Notes: generated by a model not told the origin, from the sequence alone. Counted from the first letter of the stretch, positions 16,925 through 25,227 are shown. The stretch is DNA of 64,000 nt from an uncultured Oscillospiraceae bacterium (GCA_902492895.1 CABUNG010000009.1:1-64000); one strand, 5' to 3'. A program made the numbers and translations.

Positions 16925-16958
16925 CATGTTAAAGTCTCAATATTGAGACTTTAACATG
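16925..16958. repeat. Perfect 34-bp palindrome at the transcription start of the Cys-rich gene
   Basis: The half-site is CATGTTAAAGTCTCAAT and the other half is its exact complement. It begins directly downstream of the -10 box, so it spans the predicted start point and would form a 5' hairpin in the transcript or act as an operator. Confidence 0.85.
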
Positions 16959-16987
16959 AGTATAGAACATTTGTTCTGATTTGTCAA
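16959..16987 (-). promoter_or_regulatory. Consensus promoter with LexA-like (SOS) box in the spacer
   Basis: On the minus strand: -35 TTGACA (16987-16982), 17-bp spacer, -10 TATACT (16964-16959). The spacer contains GAACAAATGTTC (16976-16965), matching the Gram-positive LexA pattern GAAC-N4-GTTC. Binding there would occlude polymerase. Confidence 0.75.
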
Positions 16988-17004
16988 GAGATTCCTGCTG
17001 AACA

Positions 17005-17033
17005 AAAAAGGCGGCCGGCTGATGCCGACCGCC
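17005..17033 (-). terminator. Terminator of spo0A
   Basis: On the minus strand GGCGGTCGGC and GCCGGCCGCC pair around a 4-nt loop with one mismatch, followed by TTTTTT. Confidence 0.85.
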
Positions 17034-17051
17034 TGCCTATATAGGAGAGGG

Positions 17052-17831
17052 TTAACTGATTTTCAGCTGCAGACGGAATTTATCCGAAATCATCGCGATG
17101 AACTCGGAATTGGTGGGTTTGCCCCGCCCGTTGTGAATGGTATAGCCGAAATAGGAGTTGAGCACGTCCACGTCTCCCCGGTCCCACGCCACTTCGATGG
17201 CGTGTCGGATGGCCCGTTCCACCCGGGACGACGTGGTGCCGTGTTTTTTCGCAACGGCGGGATACAGGCGTTTTGTGACCGCGTTGATGATTTCTTCGTC
17301 TTCAATCGCCATCAGAATGGCATCTCTTAAGTACTGATACCCTTTGATATGGGCGGGCACGCCGATTTGATGGATGATCTCGGTTACGCGGATTTCCAGG
17401 CTGCCACCGGAGGCGGGAACGGCAGCCGCGGGCCGGCGGAGGACTTCGATCTTCGCTTTCCCGCATAAGGTCAGGATCCGTTCCGACATTTCTTCCGTAT
17501 CGAAGGGCTTGAGAATATAGTAATCGGCGCCGGCCTGCATGGCCTCCCGCTCCAGATTCGGATTATCAAAGCTGGACATGATCATGAACTGCGGCGCGTG
17601 GACCGGATGGCTGGCCCGGATTCCCTTCATCACGCCGATCGCATCCAAATGAGGCATAAAGAAATCCATCATCACCACATCGGGCTGCATGCGGGAAATC
17701 GCATCCATAATCTGCCGTCCGTCTTTCTCAACCGTTTCGACATCCAGACTGTGCGAACGCATCGCCGCCGCGCAGGGCATCCCAAAAGCTTCGCTATTAT
17801 CCGCCAACAGTACCTTGATTTTCTTCTCCAT
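17052..17831 (-). CDS. spo0A: Stage 0 sporulation master regulator Spo0A
   Basis: 259 aa. The N-terminal receiver domain (about 1-125) has the acidic pocket LLADN and phospho-acceptor PDVVMMDFFMPH, plus KPFD. The C-terminal effector domain (about 145-259) carries the near-invariant Spo0A DNA-recognition region (HGTTSSRVERAIRHAIEVAWDRGD) and the tail SYFGYTIHNGRGKPTNSEFIAMISDKFRL. Phosphorylated Spo0A starts sporulation. It lies directly downstream of spoIVB, the order conserved in endospore formers. Confidence 0.97.
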   Translation of the reverse strand: MEKKIKVLLADNSEAFGMPCAAAMRSHSLDVETVEKDGRQIMDAISRMQPDVVMMDFFMPHLDAIGVMKGIRASHPVHAPQFMIMSSFDNPNLEREAMQAGADYYILKPFDTEEMSERILTLCGKAKIEVLRRPAAAVPASGGSLEIRVTEIIHQIGVPAHIKGYQYLRDAILMAIEDEEIINAVTKRLYPAVAKKHGTTSSRVERAIRHAIEVAWDRGDVDVLNSYFGYTIHNGRGKPTNSEFIAMISDKFRLQLKIS

Positions 17832-17870
17832 CTTACAGAAAACCCTCCATTCATTTTTTGCGACGCTCAT

Positions 17871-17899
17871 AGATTACCATATTATGGAAATAATTGCAA
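17871..17899 (-). promoter_or_regulatory. Promoter of spo0A
   Basis: -35 TTGCAA (17899-17894), 17-bp spacer, -10 TAATCT (17876-17871). A partial 0A-box-like CGTCGCAA lies just downstream on the minus strand; autoregulation is possible but weakly supported. Confidence 0.6.
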
Positions 17900-18013
17900 T
17901 AGTTTGGAAAAAAATTTTTTGAGATATGGGGAAAAATATCTGATGATGAAGGAAAAACGGGTGGAAACGGGCTTTGAAAAACCCATTCTCCCCCGTTTCT
18001 TCCAAGTTCCTCA

Positions 18014-19255
18014 TTAAGCGGCTCCCCGCTGTTCCTCCAGACTCTGCGCGACGCTGTCCATGGATTTGAGCATGTTTTCGGCAAAAATGGCAAATCCCTT
18101 GGTCGGATCGTTGACAAATACGTGGGTGACCGCCCCGACCAACATCCCGTCCTGCAGGATGGGAGAACCGCTCATCCCTTGCACGATTCCGCCCGTCTGT
18201 TCGAGCAGTTCGGGATCGGTGATGACAATGACCATGTTCCGTGTCGGAGATGAATCGTTATAGCGCACCTGATCGATCCGGATGTTATAGAGCTTCGGCG
18301 TCGTTCCATGGAGAGTCGTGAGCACCTGGGCCTCCCCTGTATGCACCTGCTGCTTCATGGCAACCGGAATCGGCTGTTCATTGACCGGCGCTGCGCTCAG
18401 CGCTCCGTAAATGCCCGTTTCCCCGTTGACATTCAGGCTGCCGAGGGATCCGCTTTCAAATCCGCCCCGCAGCTCTCCGGGCGTTCCGGAGACGCCTTTG
18501 ACAATGCTGTAAATCCGCGCCGGGACGATTTCGCCCGATGAAATCGGCAGGATTTCTCCCGTGTCCACGTCGCAGACCGCATGGCCGAGCCCGCCGAAGA
18601 CGTTTGTTTCCGGATCATAAAAGGTCAGAGTTCCGATGCCGGCCGAGCTGTCCCGCACCCACAGGCCCGCTTTCCAGCGATTTTCGTTGACCGACAAGGC
18701 CGGAGTGAACCGGATGTCGAAAGCAATGTTGTCCCGCCGGATATGGAACGTCATCGTCCGGCCGCCGGATTCCTCGACGATACGTGCCACCTGTTCAGTG
18801 GTCGTAACGGTTTCGCCTTCAATGGAGACGATGACATCCCCCGTCTTGATCCCGGCCGACCGGGCGGGATTAAAGGGGCCGGCGGCGGTATCCACATCCG
18901 ACATCGACACCACGAGCACCCCGTCCGTATACATCTTGATGCCAAACGGCACCCCGCAGGGAATTACAAGAGGCTGATCGACCACTTTGACTTTGACATT
19001 TTTAAGCGGAAATAGACCAAATAATTTCAATGTGGCCTGATAACTGCTCCCCGCCGACACAGCCGATGCGCTGACCGACTGTCCCGCGGCCGTCTTCTGA
19101 TCGGTCACGCTGACGGCTCCCGGCAATCGGAGCGTATGGCCTTCCACAACATTGAACTGCTCCGGCGTCGAACGGGACAGCATCGTCACCGCCGTCAGCA
19201 CTAAGCCGCATAGAAACGCGCATACCACACAAATCGATTTAATACATTTTTTCAT
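18014..19255 (-). CDS. spoIVB: SpoIVB serine peptidase (S55)
   Basis: 413 aa. It has an N-terminal membrane anchor (IKSICVVCAFLCGLVLTAVTML), a PDZ domain (about 115-185: NPARSAGIKTGDVIVSIEGETVTTTEQV) and the S55 peptidase domain with FGGLGHAVCD (catalytic His) and GIVQGMSGSPILQDGMLVGAVTHVFVNDP (catalytic Ser in GMSGSP). It is made in the forespore and triggers pro-sigma-K processing across the intermembrane space. It ends 183 bp before the start of spo0A. Confidence 0.96.
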   Translation of the reverse strand: MKKCIKSICVVCAFLCGLVLTAVTMLSRSTPEQFNVVEGHTLRLPGAVSVTDQKTAAGQSVSASAVSAGSSYQATLKLFGLFPLKNVKVKVVDQPLVIPCGVPFGIKMYTDGVLVVSMSDVDTAAGPFNPARSAGIKTGDVIVSIEGETVTTTEQVARIVEESGGRTMTFHIRRDNIAFDIRFTPALSVNENRWKAGLWVRDSSAGIGTLTFYDPETNVFGGLGHAVCDVDTGEILPISSGEIVPARIYSIVKGVSGTPGELRGGFESGSLGSLNVNGETGIYGALSAAPVNEQPIPVAMKQQVHTGEAQVLTTLHGTTPKLYNIRIDQVRYNDSSPTRNMVIVITDPELLEQTGGIVQGMSGSPILQDGMLVGAVTHVFVNDPTKGFAIFAENMLKSMDSVAQSLEEQRGAA

Positions 19256-19484
19256 ACTCTTCCTTCCGTCCCTCTTCTCAGCTGGCGACGCCCGCCTTTT
19301 TACAAAGCGAGCGTCTTTTGCCTGTATTACTGTTCCACAGGAACGGAGATGTATGAATAGGAATTTGAGCCGGAATGAGCATGGTTTTCCGGAAACGATT
19401 TCGGAGAATGGCGCTTTGAAAGCTTTCTATAGGCTTGTTCCTGGAAAATTCTTTGAAAAAATAACGAAAATTTACAGAAAATAG

Positions 19485-19512
19485 TTGAACAGCGCACGAA
19501 ATATGGTATACT
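19485..19512 (+). promoter_or_regulatory. Promoter for the SLOG/Cys-rich gene pair
   Basis: -35 TTGAAC (19485-19490), 16-bp spacer, -10 TATACT (19507-19512). Confidence 0.6.
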
Positions 19513-19552
19513 GAAGTCCGAACAGATGTTTATTCCTTGGGAGGTGTTGCCC

Positions 19553-19930
19553 TTGAAGGTGGCCGTGGTTGGCAGCCGCCAGGCCGATGAACAAGCCATT
19601 CGCCTGATCCTGCGGTATCTGCCGGGCAACGCCAGCGAAATCGTCAGCGGCGGCGCCCAGGGAATCGACAGCCTCGCATCCGCCCTGGCCGCCCTGCTCG
19701 GGCTGCCGATGCGGACCTTCCTGCCCGATTATGATCGGTATGGAAAGAAAGCGCCGCTCATCCGCAATACCGAAATCGTCCGGTATGCGGATCTGGTTCT
19801 GGCTTTTTGGGACGGATCTTCGCACGGCACGCAGCATATCGTCGCCGAATGCATCAAACAGCAAAAACCGGTCCGTCTTGTATCCTTGGAAGACCGAGCG
19901 TCTTCCGAATCGAATGGGAGTCGTGTATGA
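19553..19930 (+). CDS. SLOG/DprA-like Rossmann-fold protein, small
   Basis: 125 aa from TTG 19553, seven bases after GGGAGGTG. The fold signatures are VAVVGSRQAD at the N-terminus, EIVSGGAQGIDSLASALAALLGLP and ADLVLAFWDGSSHGTQHIVAECIKQQKPV, the pattern of the SLOG superfamily (DUF2493/DprA/LOG-like nucleotide or nucleic-acid ligand binders). The SGGAxGID loop is the expected ligand site. The exact role is unknown. Its stop overlaps the start of the next gene by 4 bp (ATGA), so the two are translationally coupled. Confidence 0.75.
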   Translation: MKVAVVGSRQADEQAIRLILRYLPGNASEIVSGGAQGIDSLASALAALLGLPMRTFLPDYDRYGKKAPLIRNTEIVRYADLVLAFWDGSSHGTQHIVAECIKQQKPVRLVSLEDRASSESNGSRV

Positions 19931-20337
19931 GTATCGTCAAGGGAACCGTTGAAGTCACGCTGCATTTGAGCAAACAAACGTGTTATTTTCTGCGAACAGG
20001 GAAATGCTCCTTAAATATCATTGAAAATTTTTCCATGTCGCCTCAGGCGAAAGTCGCCCAAAATGACCTCCTCTATTGCCCGAAACTCTATCGAAACATG
20101 AAAAGCCGGAAGGGAAAGCCCATTGTGATCATTCCCTGCGAATGCGGTCACGGCCAAGTCGTAACCGGGCATCAGCGCGCCTGTATCGCCAGCCAGAAGC
20201 GTCTCGAAGTGGAGCTGAAGGCCGAAGGCGATACCATCGACCCGGCCTGCAGCTTCTGTACAGGACAAGTGACGTTTGACGGAGACGCCGCCGGGCAGCG
20301 CATCGTCACGGTGCGGGCGCTTGTCCATAACGATTAA
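19927..20337 (+). CDS. Cys-rich protein coupled to the SLOG gene, unknown function
   Basis: 136 aa. The N-terminal third (about 1-55) is beta-rich with scattered Cys. The centre contains IIPCECGHGQVVTGHQRACIASQKRLEV and the end CSFCTGQVTF. The CxC...H...C and CxxC pattern suggests a zinc site, and the GHQRxCIA segment resembles the GxHRxxIA helix seen in ParB-like folds. That resemblance is weak. ATG 19927 overlaps the upstream stop, so the two proteins probably act together. Confidence 0.65.
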   Translation: MSIVKGTVEVTLHLSKQTCYFLRTGKCSLNIIENFSMSPQAKVAQNDLLYCPKLYRNMKSRKGKPIVIIPCECGHGQVVTGHQRACIASQKRLEVELKAEGDTIDPACSFCTGQVTFDGDAAGQRIVTVRALVHND

Positions 20338-20380
20338 AAACACCATCCCCTCTGCCCTGTCCGGGAGAGGGTGTTTTTTT
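20337..20380 (+). terminator. Terminator after the SLOG pair
   Basis: AACACC..CCCTCT pairs imperfectly with GAGAGGGTGTT, followed by a run of seven T. Confidence 0.75.
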
Positions 20381-20598
20381 GAAACATACGGAATGCCGCT
20401 TGTTTTCTGAAAAGGGCCGAAGCGTCTTTTCGTCGCTCCGGCTGATCCGATTGATGTCCGGCAAGATTGCCGTTCCGTTTTCTGCCGGTTAAGCCCCGTG
20501 AATTTTCCAAGACAAAACGCGGCGCCGGGTCTCCTGTGTCATCTATATCGCCGCCCAAAATTGACTATGGTAAACGTTATCGTTTTATTTCTTTACTG
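20381..20598. other. Intergenic stretch without recognised gene
   Basis: Open frames on the minus strand (for example 20334-20558) have no ribosome site or motif. The right end is AT-rich and leads into the XRE promoter. Confidence 0.5.
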
Positions 20599-20651
20599 TG
20601 TCATTTTTGAGACAAAAGTTTCTTGACTGCGGCAAAATCCGATGCTAAGAT
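20599..20651 (+). promoter_or_regulatory. Promoter and spaced dyad upstream of XRE regulator 1
   Basis: -35 TTGACT (20623-20628), 17-bp spacer, -10 TAAGAT (20646-20651). TGTC-N8-GACA at 20599-20614 lies just upstream and is a candidate site for the encoded regulator. Confidence 0.55.
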
Positions 20652-20670
20652 CGGTATAGAGGTGATGGAG

Positions 20671-21024
20671 ATGCATGATCGCATACGGGAATTGCGGAAC
20701 AGCCTGAAGCTGAGCCAGGTGGAGTTCGGCAGACAACTGGGAGTATCCGGAGCCGCCATTTCACGGATCGAAAAGGGTGAAAGAGGGCTTACCGAGCAGA
20801 TGATCAAATCCATCTGCCGTGAATTTCATGTCCGGAGAGAATGGCTGCTCGGCGGCCCGGGCGAAAAAAACGCCTGGGGTAAAAATGAGCTTCTCGAACG
20901 TCTGGACCGGACTCTTCAGGACAGAGGCGAACCGGCCCGCCGGATTTTCCGCGCCTTTACCGAAATGAACAGCGAGGAATGGCGCGCGCTGGCCCATTTT
21001 CTGGATCGCCTGACAAAGGCTTAA
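20671..21024 (+). CDS. XRE-family HTH regulator 1
   Basis: 117 aa. ATG 20671 is preferred (eight bases after AGAGG); ATG 20665 is the alternative. The helix-turn-helix spans residues about 5-58 (IRELRNSLKLSQVEFGRQLGVSGAAISRIEKGERGLTEQMIKSICREFHVRREWLL). The acidic C-terminal half ends in IFRAFTEMNSEEWRALAHFLDRL. It is close to the next gene in sequence and in architecture, so they are tandem duplicates. Targets unknown. Confidence 0.85.
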   Translation: MHDRIRELRNSLKLSQVEFGRQLGVSGAAISRIEKGERGLTEQMIKSICREFHVRREWLLGGPGEKNAWGKNELLERLDRTLQDRGEPARRIFRAFTEMNSEEWRALAHFLDRLTKA

Positions 21025-21093
21025 CCCGGCGCGAGTGCCTTTCCGATCGTTTGATTCCGCAGGACAGACATGCGGATGTCGGAATATGGGGGA

Positions 21094-21462
21094 ATGGATA
21101 TGGTAAAAAGGCTGCGTATATTGCGGAATACGTTGGGTTTGACGCAGGAGGAATTCGGCCGCCGGCTCGGCGTGACCAACGCGGCGATCTGCCGTCTGGA
21201 GGCAGGCGGCAACCATCTGACCGAACAGATGATCAAATCGATTTGCCGCGAATACCATGTACGGCGGGAATGGCTCCTGGATGGTTCAGGGGACATGTTT
21301 CGCTGGGAAAAAGACGACTTGAAGGAACGGCTGGACCAGGTGCTGCAGAACCAAGGCGATCTGGCCCGGCGGGTCTTTCGCGCTTTCACCGAAATGAGCG
21401 ATGAGGAATGGCGTGCTCTGGAACGCTTCATCGACCGGCTTTCGGGAAACGGCGGGGCCTGA
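21094..21462 (+). CDS. XRE-family HTH regulator 2 (paralogue of regulator 1)
   Basis: 122 aa from ATG 21094; ATG 21100 is equally possible after GGGGGA. The same layout is seen: HTH (LRILRNTLGLTQEEFGRRLGVTNAAICRLEAGGNHLTEQMIKSICREYHVRREWLLDG) and C-terminal VFRAFTEMSDEEWRALERFIDRL. The block LTEQMIKSICRE and VRREWLL is identical to regulator 1, while the recognition helices differ (SGAAISRIEKG versus TNAAICRLEAG), which suggests different operators. The gap to regulator 1 is about 70 bp. Confidence 0.83.
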   Translation: MDMVKRLRILRNTLGLTQEEFGRRLGVTNAAICRLEAGGNHLTEQMIKSICREYHVRREWLLDGSGDMFRWEKDDLKERLDQVLQNQGDLARRVFRAFTEMSDEEWRALERFIDRLSGNGGA

Positions 21463-21541
21463 ACGGCACATCGGCGAACCCGGTCTGCTCCCTGTGCACA
21501 GAACCCCCGGCCATTTAGGGCAAGTGCGCATAAAATAATGC

Positions 21542-21575
21542 ATCCTCCGTATAGACGAATATACGGAGGATTTTT
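21542..21575 (+). terminator. Terminator downstream of XRE regulator 2
   Basis: ATCCTCCGTAT and ATACGGAGGAT pair around a short loop, followed by TTTTT. Confidence 0.8.
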
Positions 21576-21740
21576 GATGATGATGGAAACCATCGTCCTT
21601 GTCGGTGAAGACCCCACATCTCGCTTCGCTCCAAGCCGGGAGCGAAGCCAGCGGCTGACCGCCAGTCATCGATAGAGAATGGCCGTTGGAACAGGAAACG
21701 CCCGTTTACGGCTCCGGGAAATCACTTTTTTAAACTAAAC

Positions 21741-22115
21741 TTAGCGCTCTCCTGTTTTAATAAAATGAATCAGTTGTTCGATATCATCAAAATCATCATA
21801 ATCACCAACAATACCTTCACGATGATATACAATCCCGTACTTTTCATTTCGTTCCAGACACTCTAACAGCTCATCAACACCGTAACGTTTGATGAATACG
21901 GTAAATCCATACGGCTTAAACTTTGATAAAATCCCTTTTCTGCATTCTTCGGTGCATTCATAGCAATGAGAAATATGGTTCCGCAAAGAGCATTTCCTGT
22001 TCTCGCACCAATCTTTGCCGGTGCATTTTCCTGAATTACAGCCGATGCATCTATCGTTCTCTTTACAAAGACAGCACGCAAGACCACATCTGGCTATTCC
22101 CAATTCTCTTTTCAT
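21741..22115 (-). CDS. DUF3795 domain-containing protein
   Basis: 124 aa, Cys-rich N-terminus: MKRELGIARCGLACCLCKENDRCIGCNSGKC...WCENRKCSLRNHISHCYECTEECRKG, the DUF3795 signature (CGL.CxxC... repeated Cys pairs), likely metal binding. The C-terminal part is acidic (YGVDELLECLERNEKYGI...DYDDFDDIEQLIHFI). Codon use is AT-rich and clearly unlike the neighbours, suggesting recent acquisition. Function unknown. Confidence 0.82.
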   Translation of the reverse strand: MKRELGIARCGLACCLCKENDRCIGCNSGKCTGKDWCENRKCSLRNHISHCYECTEECRKGILSKFKPYGFTVFIKRYGVDELLECLERNEKYGIVYHREGIVGDYDDFDDIEQLIHFIKTGER

Positions 22116-22191
22116 AATTCAATCCCCTATCGTCGCTCTTTCGCTGAATAAAGTCGATACGGCCTCGCTGCAGTAAAAGCTGACCGTGGGA

Positions 22192-23172
22192 TTATGGTAT
22201 AGCTTTGGGATTGACAACCAAAGTGGACGGACAATAGGTGAACTTGGACGGCGGATAGGTCCCCGTATCGAGAAACGCCTTCGCCAGATCCGCAGCCGTC
22301 CGACACTGCGCCACAATATCCTGGGCGACATAGGCCGCGATCAGTCCGGATTCCAGATAGGGCCGGTTTCCCGGAGGATTCTCAAAGCCCATGCAGATCA
22401 CCCTTTTGTGCAGGCCGAGTTTCTGCACGGCCAGGCAAACCTGCGGCAGAAACCCGTCGGCGCAGACAATGCAGTCGAATCCGTCCGGACCGATTTCATG
22501 GAGCTGGCGCGCGAGCTGCGCCGACTGGGATTTTCCGGGTAAAGGAAGGGCCATGCGGCGGGGCGGCGGTCCTTCTTTTGCCGCCAGGGTCTCCATAAAC
22601 CCCTCCAGCCGTTTCCGTCCGTTGACGTTTGCGTCGCTGGATATGCAGACAACCCGCGGATAGCGGCAGAAATGGGTGAGATACGCCTCCCCCAGCCGCC
22701 GCCCGTCATCATAAGCGTGGCTGCCGATATAAAACGTCCCGGTTATATCGAGATACTCAGACAAAAGAAAGAGCGGGATGCGGCCGGCATATTCACGCAG
22801 AAGAGAGACGGTCTCGGGCGTGTCCGCCGCCGAGAGCAGCATCAGACGGGCCCCGTGCCGGGCCGCCTGATCCAGATACAACGCGACCTCATCCGTATCA
22901 TACAGCCGGGAATACAGGTGGAAGCGGCGGCGAAGGCCGGCTGTTGCTGCCTGCAGCTCTATAAAAGCGGGATTCCAGAAGTAGCGGGGCGTATCGGGGA
23001 GAATCATCACCATATCGTCTTCGGACGACGACGGAGACAGCGGACCCGCGGCCTCCAGCACCCGCCGCCGTGTCTCATGATCGACTCCGGGGCAGTGATT
23101 GAGCGCCCGGCTGATGGTAGCCTTGCTGACATTGGTCTTTTGCGCCAAATCCGACAGGTCGCGTTTTTTCAT
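22192..23172 (-). CDS. LacI-family transcriptional regulator
   Basis: 326 aa from ATG 23172 after GGAGGAACATC. The N-terminal LacI HTH is DLSDLAQKTNVSKATISRALNHCPGVDHETRRRVLEAA (residues about 4-42). It is followed by a periplasmic-binding-protein-like sensor domain (MVMILPDTPRYFWNPAFIELQAA...). The hinge (GPLSPSSSEDD) departs from the usual YxPN-type sequence. No sugar operon is adjacent, so the effector and targets are unknown. Confidence 0.87.
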   Translation of the reverse strand: MKKRDLSDLAQKTNVSKATISRALNHCPGVDHETRRRVLEAAGPLSPSSSEDDMVMILPDTPRYFWNPAFIELQAATAGLRRRFHLYSRLYDTDEVALYLDQAARHGARLMLLSAADTPETVSLLREYAGRIPLFLLSEYLDITGTFYIGSHAYDDGRRLGEAYLTHFCRYPRVVCISSDANVNGRKRLEGFMETLAAKEGPPPRRMALPLPGKSQSAQLARQLHEIGPDGFDCIVCADGFLPQVCLAVQKLGLHKRVICMGFENPPGNRPYLESGLIAAYVAQDIVAQCRTAADLAKAFLDTGTYPPSKFTYCPSTLVVNPKAIP

Positions 23173-23328
23173 GATGTTCCTCCGCACAGACCTTACTGTG
23201 AAAGCGTATCGGCAACAGGAGTATCCGGCCGCCGAATGCCGATAATATAATACGGCGGGACAGTTTCAGTATACCACAGGCCCCTTTCAAAGAAAAGAGG
23301 CCATTTGGAAACCGCATACAAGCAGGAA

Positions 23329-23357
23329 TTGCCGGGCGGCCGTTCCTGTGCTATACT
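23329..23357 (+). promoter_or_regulatory. Promoter of the pgeF operon
   Basis: -35 TTGCCG (23329-23334), 17-bp spacer, -10 TATACT (23352-23357). Confidence 0.6.
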
Positions 23358-23388
23358 AAACAAAGACTTTAGCAAAGGAGATGGCGGG

Positions 23389-24222
23389 ATGCAGCTGCCA
23401 GTTTCAAAGCGGATGACCGCTCACGAGGGTCTGGGGTCCGCCTACTATTCCTTCCCGTCGCTGGATGCGGTTCCGTTTGTCCGGCACGGTTTTTCCACCC
23501 GGCTCGGCGGGGTCAGCGAAGGGATCTTCGCGTCGATGAACCTCAGCTTTACCCGGGGCGACCGGCCGGAAGCGGTCAGGGAAAATTTCACGGTCTTCTG
23601 CCGCAGCTTGGGGGTTCGGGCAGAGGACGTGGTGATTTCCGCTCAGGAGCACCACACCCGTCTGTATAACGCCACGGCCGCCGACCGGGGGCGCGGCGTG
23701 ACGCGGGAACGCGGGTATACCGACATCGACGGCCTGATGACCGACGAGCCAGGCGTGGTGCTGTGCACACAGTACGCGGACTGTGTCCCGCTGTTTTTCG
23801 TCGATCCGGTCCGCAAGGTTGTAGCAACCTCCCATTCGGGCTGGAAGGGCACGGTGGCCCGCATCGGCAAGGTGACGGTGGAGCGGATGGCAAAGGATTA
23901 TGGCTGCCGTCCGGACGATGTGCTGGCCGCGGTTGGTCCCTCTATCGGAAGCTGCTGCTTCGAAGTCGACGAGCCTGTCGCAGCGGCGTTTTCCGCACTT
24001 GAAGAGGGGTGCGGATGTGTAAGAGAACGCGGAGAAGGGAAATTCGATGTGGATTTGTGGGAGGTCAACCGCCGTATTCTCCTGTCGTCGGGGATAAAAG
24101 CGGAGCATATCGCGGTCACCGATCTCTGTACCCGCTGTCATCCCGACGTGTTCTGGTCCCACCGGGCCGCCGGCCCGGCCCGCGGCAGCCTGGCGGCTTT
24201 TATCGCCATAGCCGAATCGTAG
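23389..24222 (+). CDS. pgeF: Peptidoglycan editing factor / polyphenol oxidase family (YfiH)
   Basis: 277 aa from ATG 23389 after AAAGGAG. Family motifs are FSTRLGGVSEGIFASMNLSF, QEHHTRLY, LCTQYADCVPLFF (Cys), ATSHSGWKGTVARIG (His), GPSIGSCCFEV (Cys) and TDLCTRCHPDVFWSHR. These residues form the zinc/copper-binding site of the DUF152/laccase-domain fold. Characterised members correct mis-incorporated residues in peptidoglycan precursors or act on purine nucleosides. It is followed 11 bp later by a membrane protein gene. Confidence 0.9.
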   Translation: MQLPVSKRMTAHEGLGSAYYSFPSLDAVPFVRHGFSTRLGGVSEGIFASMNLSFTRGDRPEAVRENFTVFCRSLGVRAEDVVISAQEHHTRLYNATAADRGRGVTRERGYTDIDGLMTDEPGVVLCTQYADCVPLFFVDPVRKVVATSHSGWKGTVARIGKVTVERMAKDYGCRPDDVLAAVGPSIGSCCFEVDEPVAAAFSALEEGCGCVRERGEGKFDVDLWEVNRRILLSSGIKAEHIAVTDLCTRCHPDVFWSHRAAGPARGSLAAFIAIAES

Positions 24223-24233
24223 GAGGCGGATGT

Positions 24234-25163
24234 ATGCCATATGGAATCACCGACATGGTGCTGTATTTTTTTCTGTATAGTTTTCTCGGCTGGGCACAGG
24301 AAACCGTGCAATGCTCCATTCGGGAAAAACGCTTCGTCAACCGCGGATTCCTGAACGGTCCGCTCTGTCCGATATACGGCTGCGGGGCGCTGCTGATTTT
24401 CACCTGCCTGCTCCCGATCAAACGCGGAATCGCGTCGCCGTGGCTGTCCGTACCCCTGGTATTCTTGTGCGGGGCGGTGATCGCTTCGGCGCTGGAATAC
24501 GTCACGTCCTGGGCGATGGAAAAGCTGTTCCACGCCCGCTGGTGGGATTATTCCGATAAAAAATGGAACATAAACGGGCGGATTTGTTTTTGGATTTCGG
24601 TTGGCTGGGGCTTGCTGGCGGCGATTTTTGTTTTTGGAATTCAGCCGCTATTCGAAAAGGGAATGCGGGACCTGGCGGCCTGGCAGCCGCTTCTGCCGGT
24701 CATCTCGGCGGTGTCCTTTTCCGCCCTCATGCTCGTGGATACGGTCTTCTCCATAAAAGCCGCTCTGTCGATCGGCAACCGCCTCGAAAAACTGGAAAAT
24801 TTGGGCGGCCTTCTCAAAGAGCATCTGGAAAATCTGGAGCTGCCGACCGAAGATGTCGTGCTGCGGCTGGAAAGTGCCTACGACCGGCTGGCGGAGAAGA
24901 AGCAGGGGGTTCAAAACAGCATCCAGTCCCAGCTGAATGTCTGGCGCGCCCTCAGTGCCGACGAAAAGAAGGCACACATCGCGGGACTGGTGGCGGAACT
25001 CCAAAAGAAACGGGAAGATCTGTTCCATTCCCGTTTCCAGCAGCGGCGTCTGCTGCACGCCTTTCCGCATATGCGCCGTACCGATGCACAAACGGATGCA
25101 GGGAAAACCCGTACCTTCAATGAGCTGCTCGACGAATGGCGGAATCATCTGAAGAAAAAGTAA
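24234..25163 (+). CDS. Putative ABC transporter permease family (PF06541) protein with C-terminal helical domain
   Basis: 309 aa. Residues 1-170 hold about five membrane helices with the family signatures YSFLGWAQETVQCSIREKRFVNRGFLNGPLCPIYGCGALL and ASALEYVTSWAMEKLFHARWWDYSDKKWNINGRICFWISVGWGLL. The C-terminal third (about 180-309) is a charged helical, probably coiled-coil, cytoplasmic region (LEKLENLGGLLKEHLENLEL, ELQKKREDLFHSRFQQRRLL). It lies in an operon with pgeF. It shares the family, but not the long tail, with the protein at 1839-2552. Confidence 0.8.
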   Translation: MPYGITDMVLYFFLYSFLGWAQETVQCSIREKRFVNRGFLNGPLCPIYGCGALLIFTCLLPIKRGIASPWLSVPLVFLCGAVIASALEYVTSWAMEKLFHARWWDYSDKKWNINGRICFWISVGWGLLAAIFVFGIQPLFEKGMRDLAAWQPLLPVISAVSFSALMLVDTVFSIKAALSIGNRLEKLENLGGLLKEHLENLELPTEDVVLRLESAYDRLAEKKQGVQNSIQSQLNVWRALSADEKKAHIAGLVAELQKKREDLFHSRFQQRRLLHAFPHMRRTDAQTDAGKTRTFNELLDEWRNHLKKK

Positions 25164-25227
25164 GCCGGCCTGGGGAAAACGTCCGAACGAAAAGAGCGGA
25201 CAGCATTTTCAATATGCGCCGATAGAG

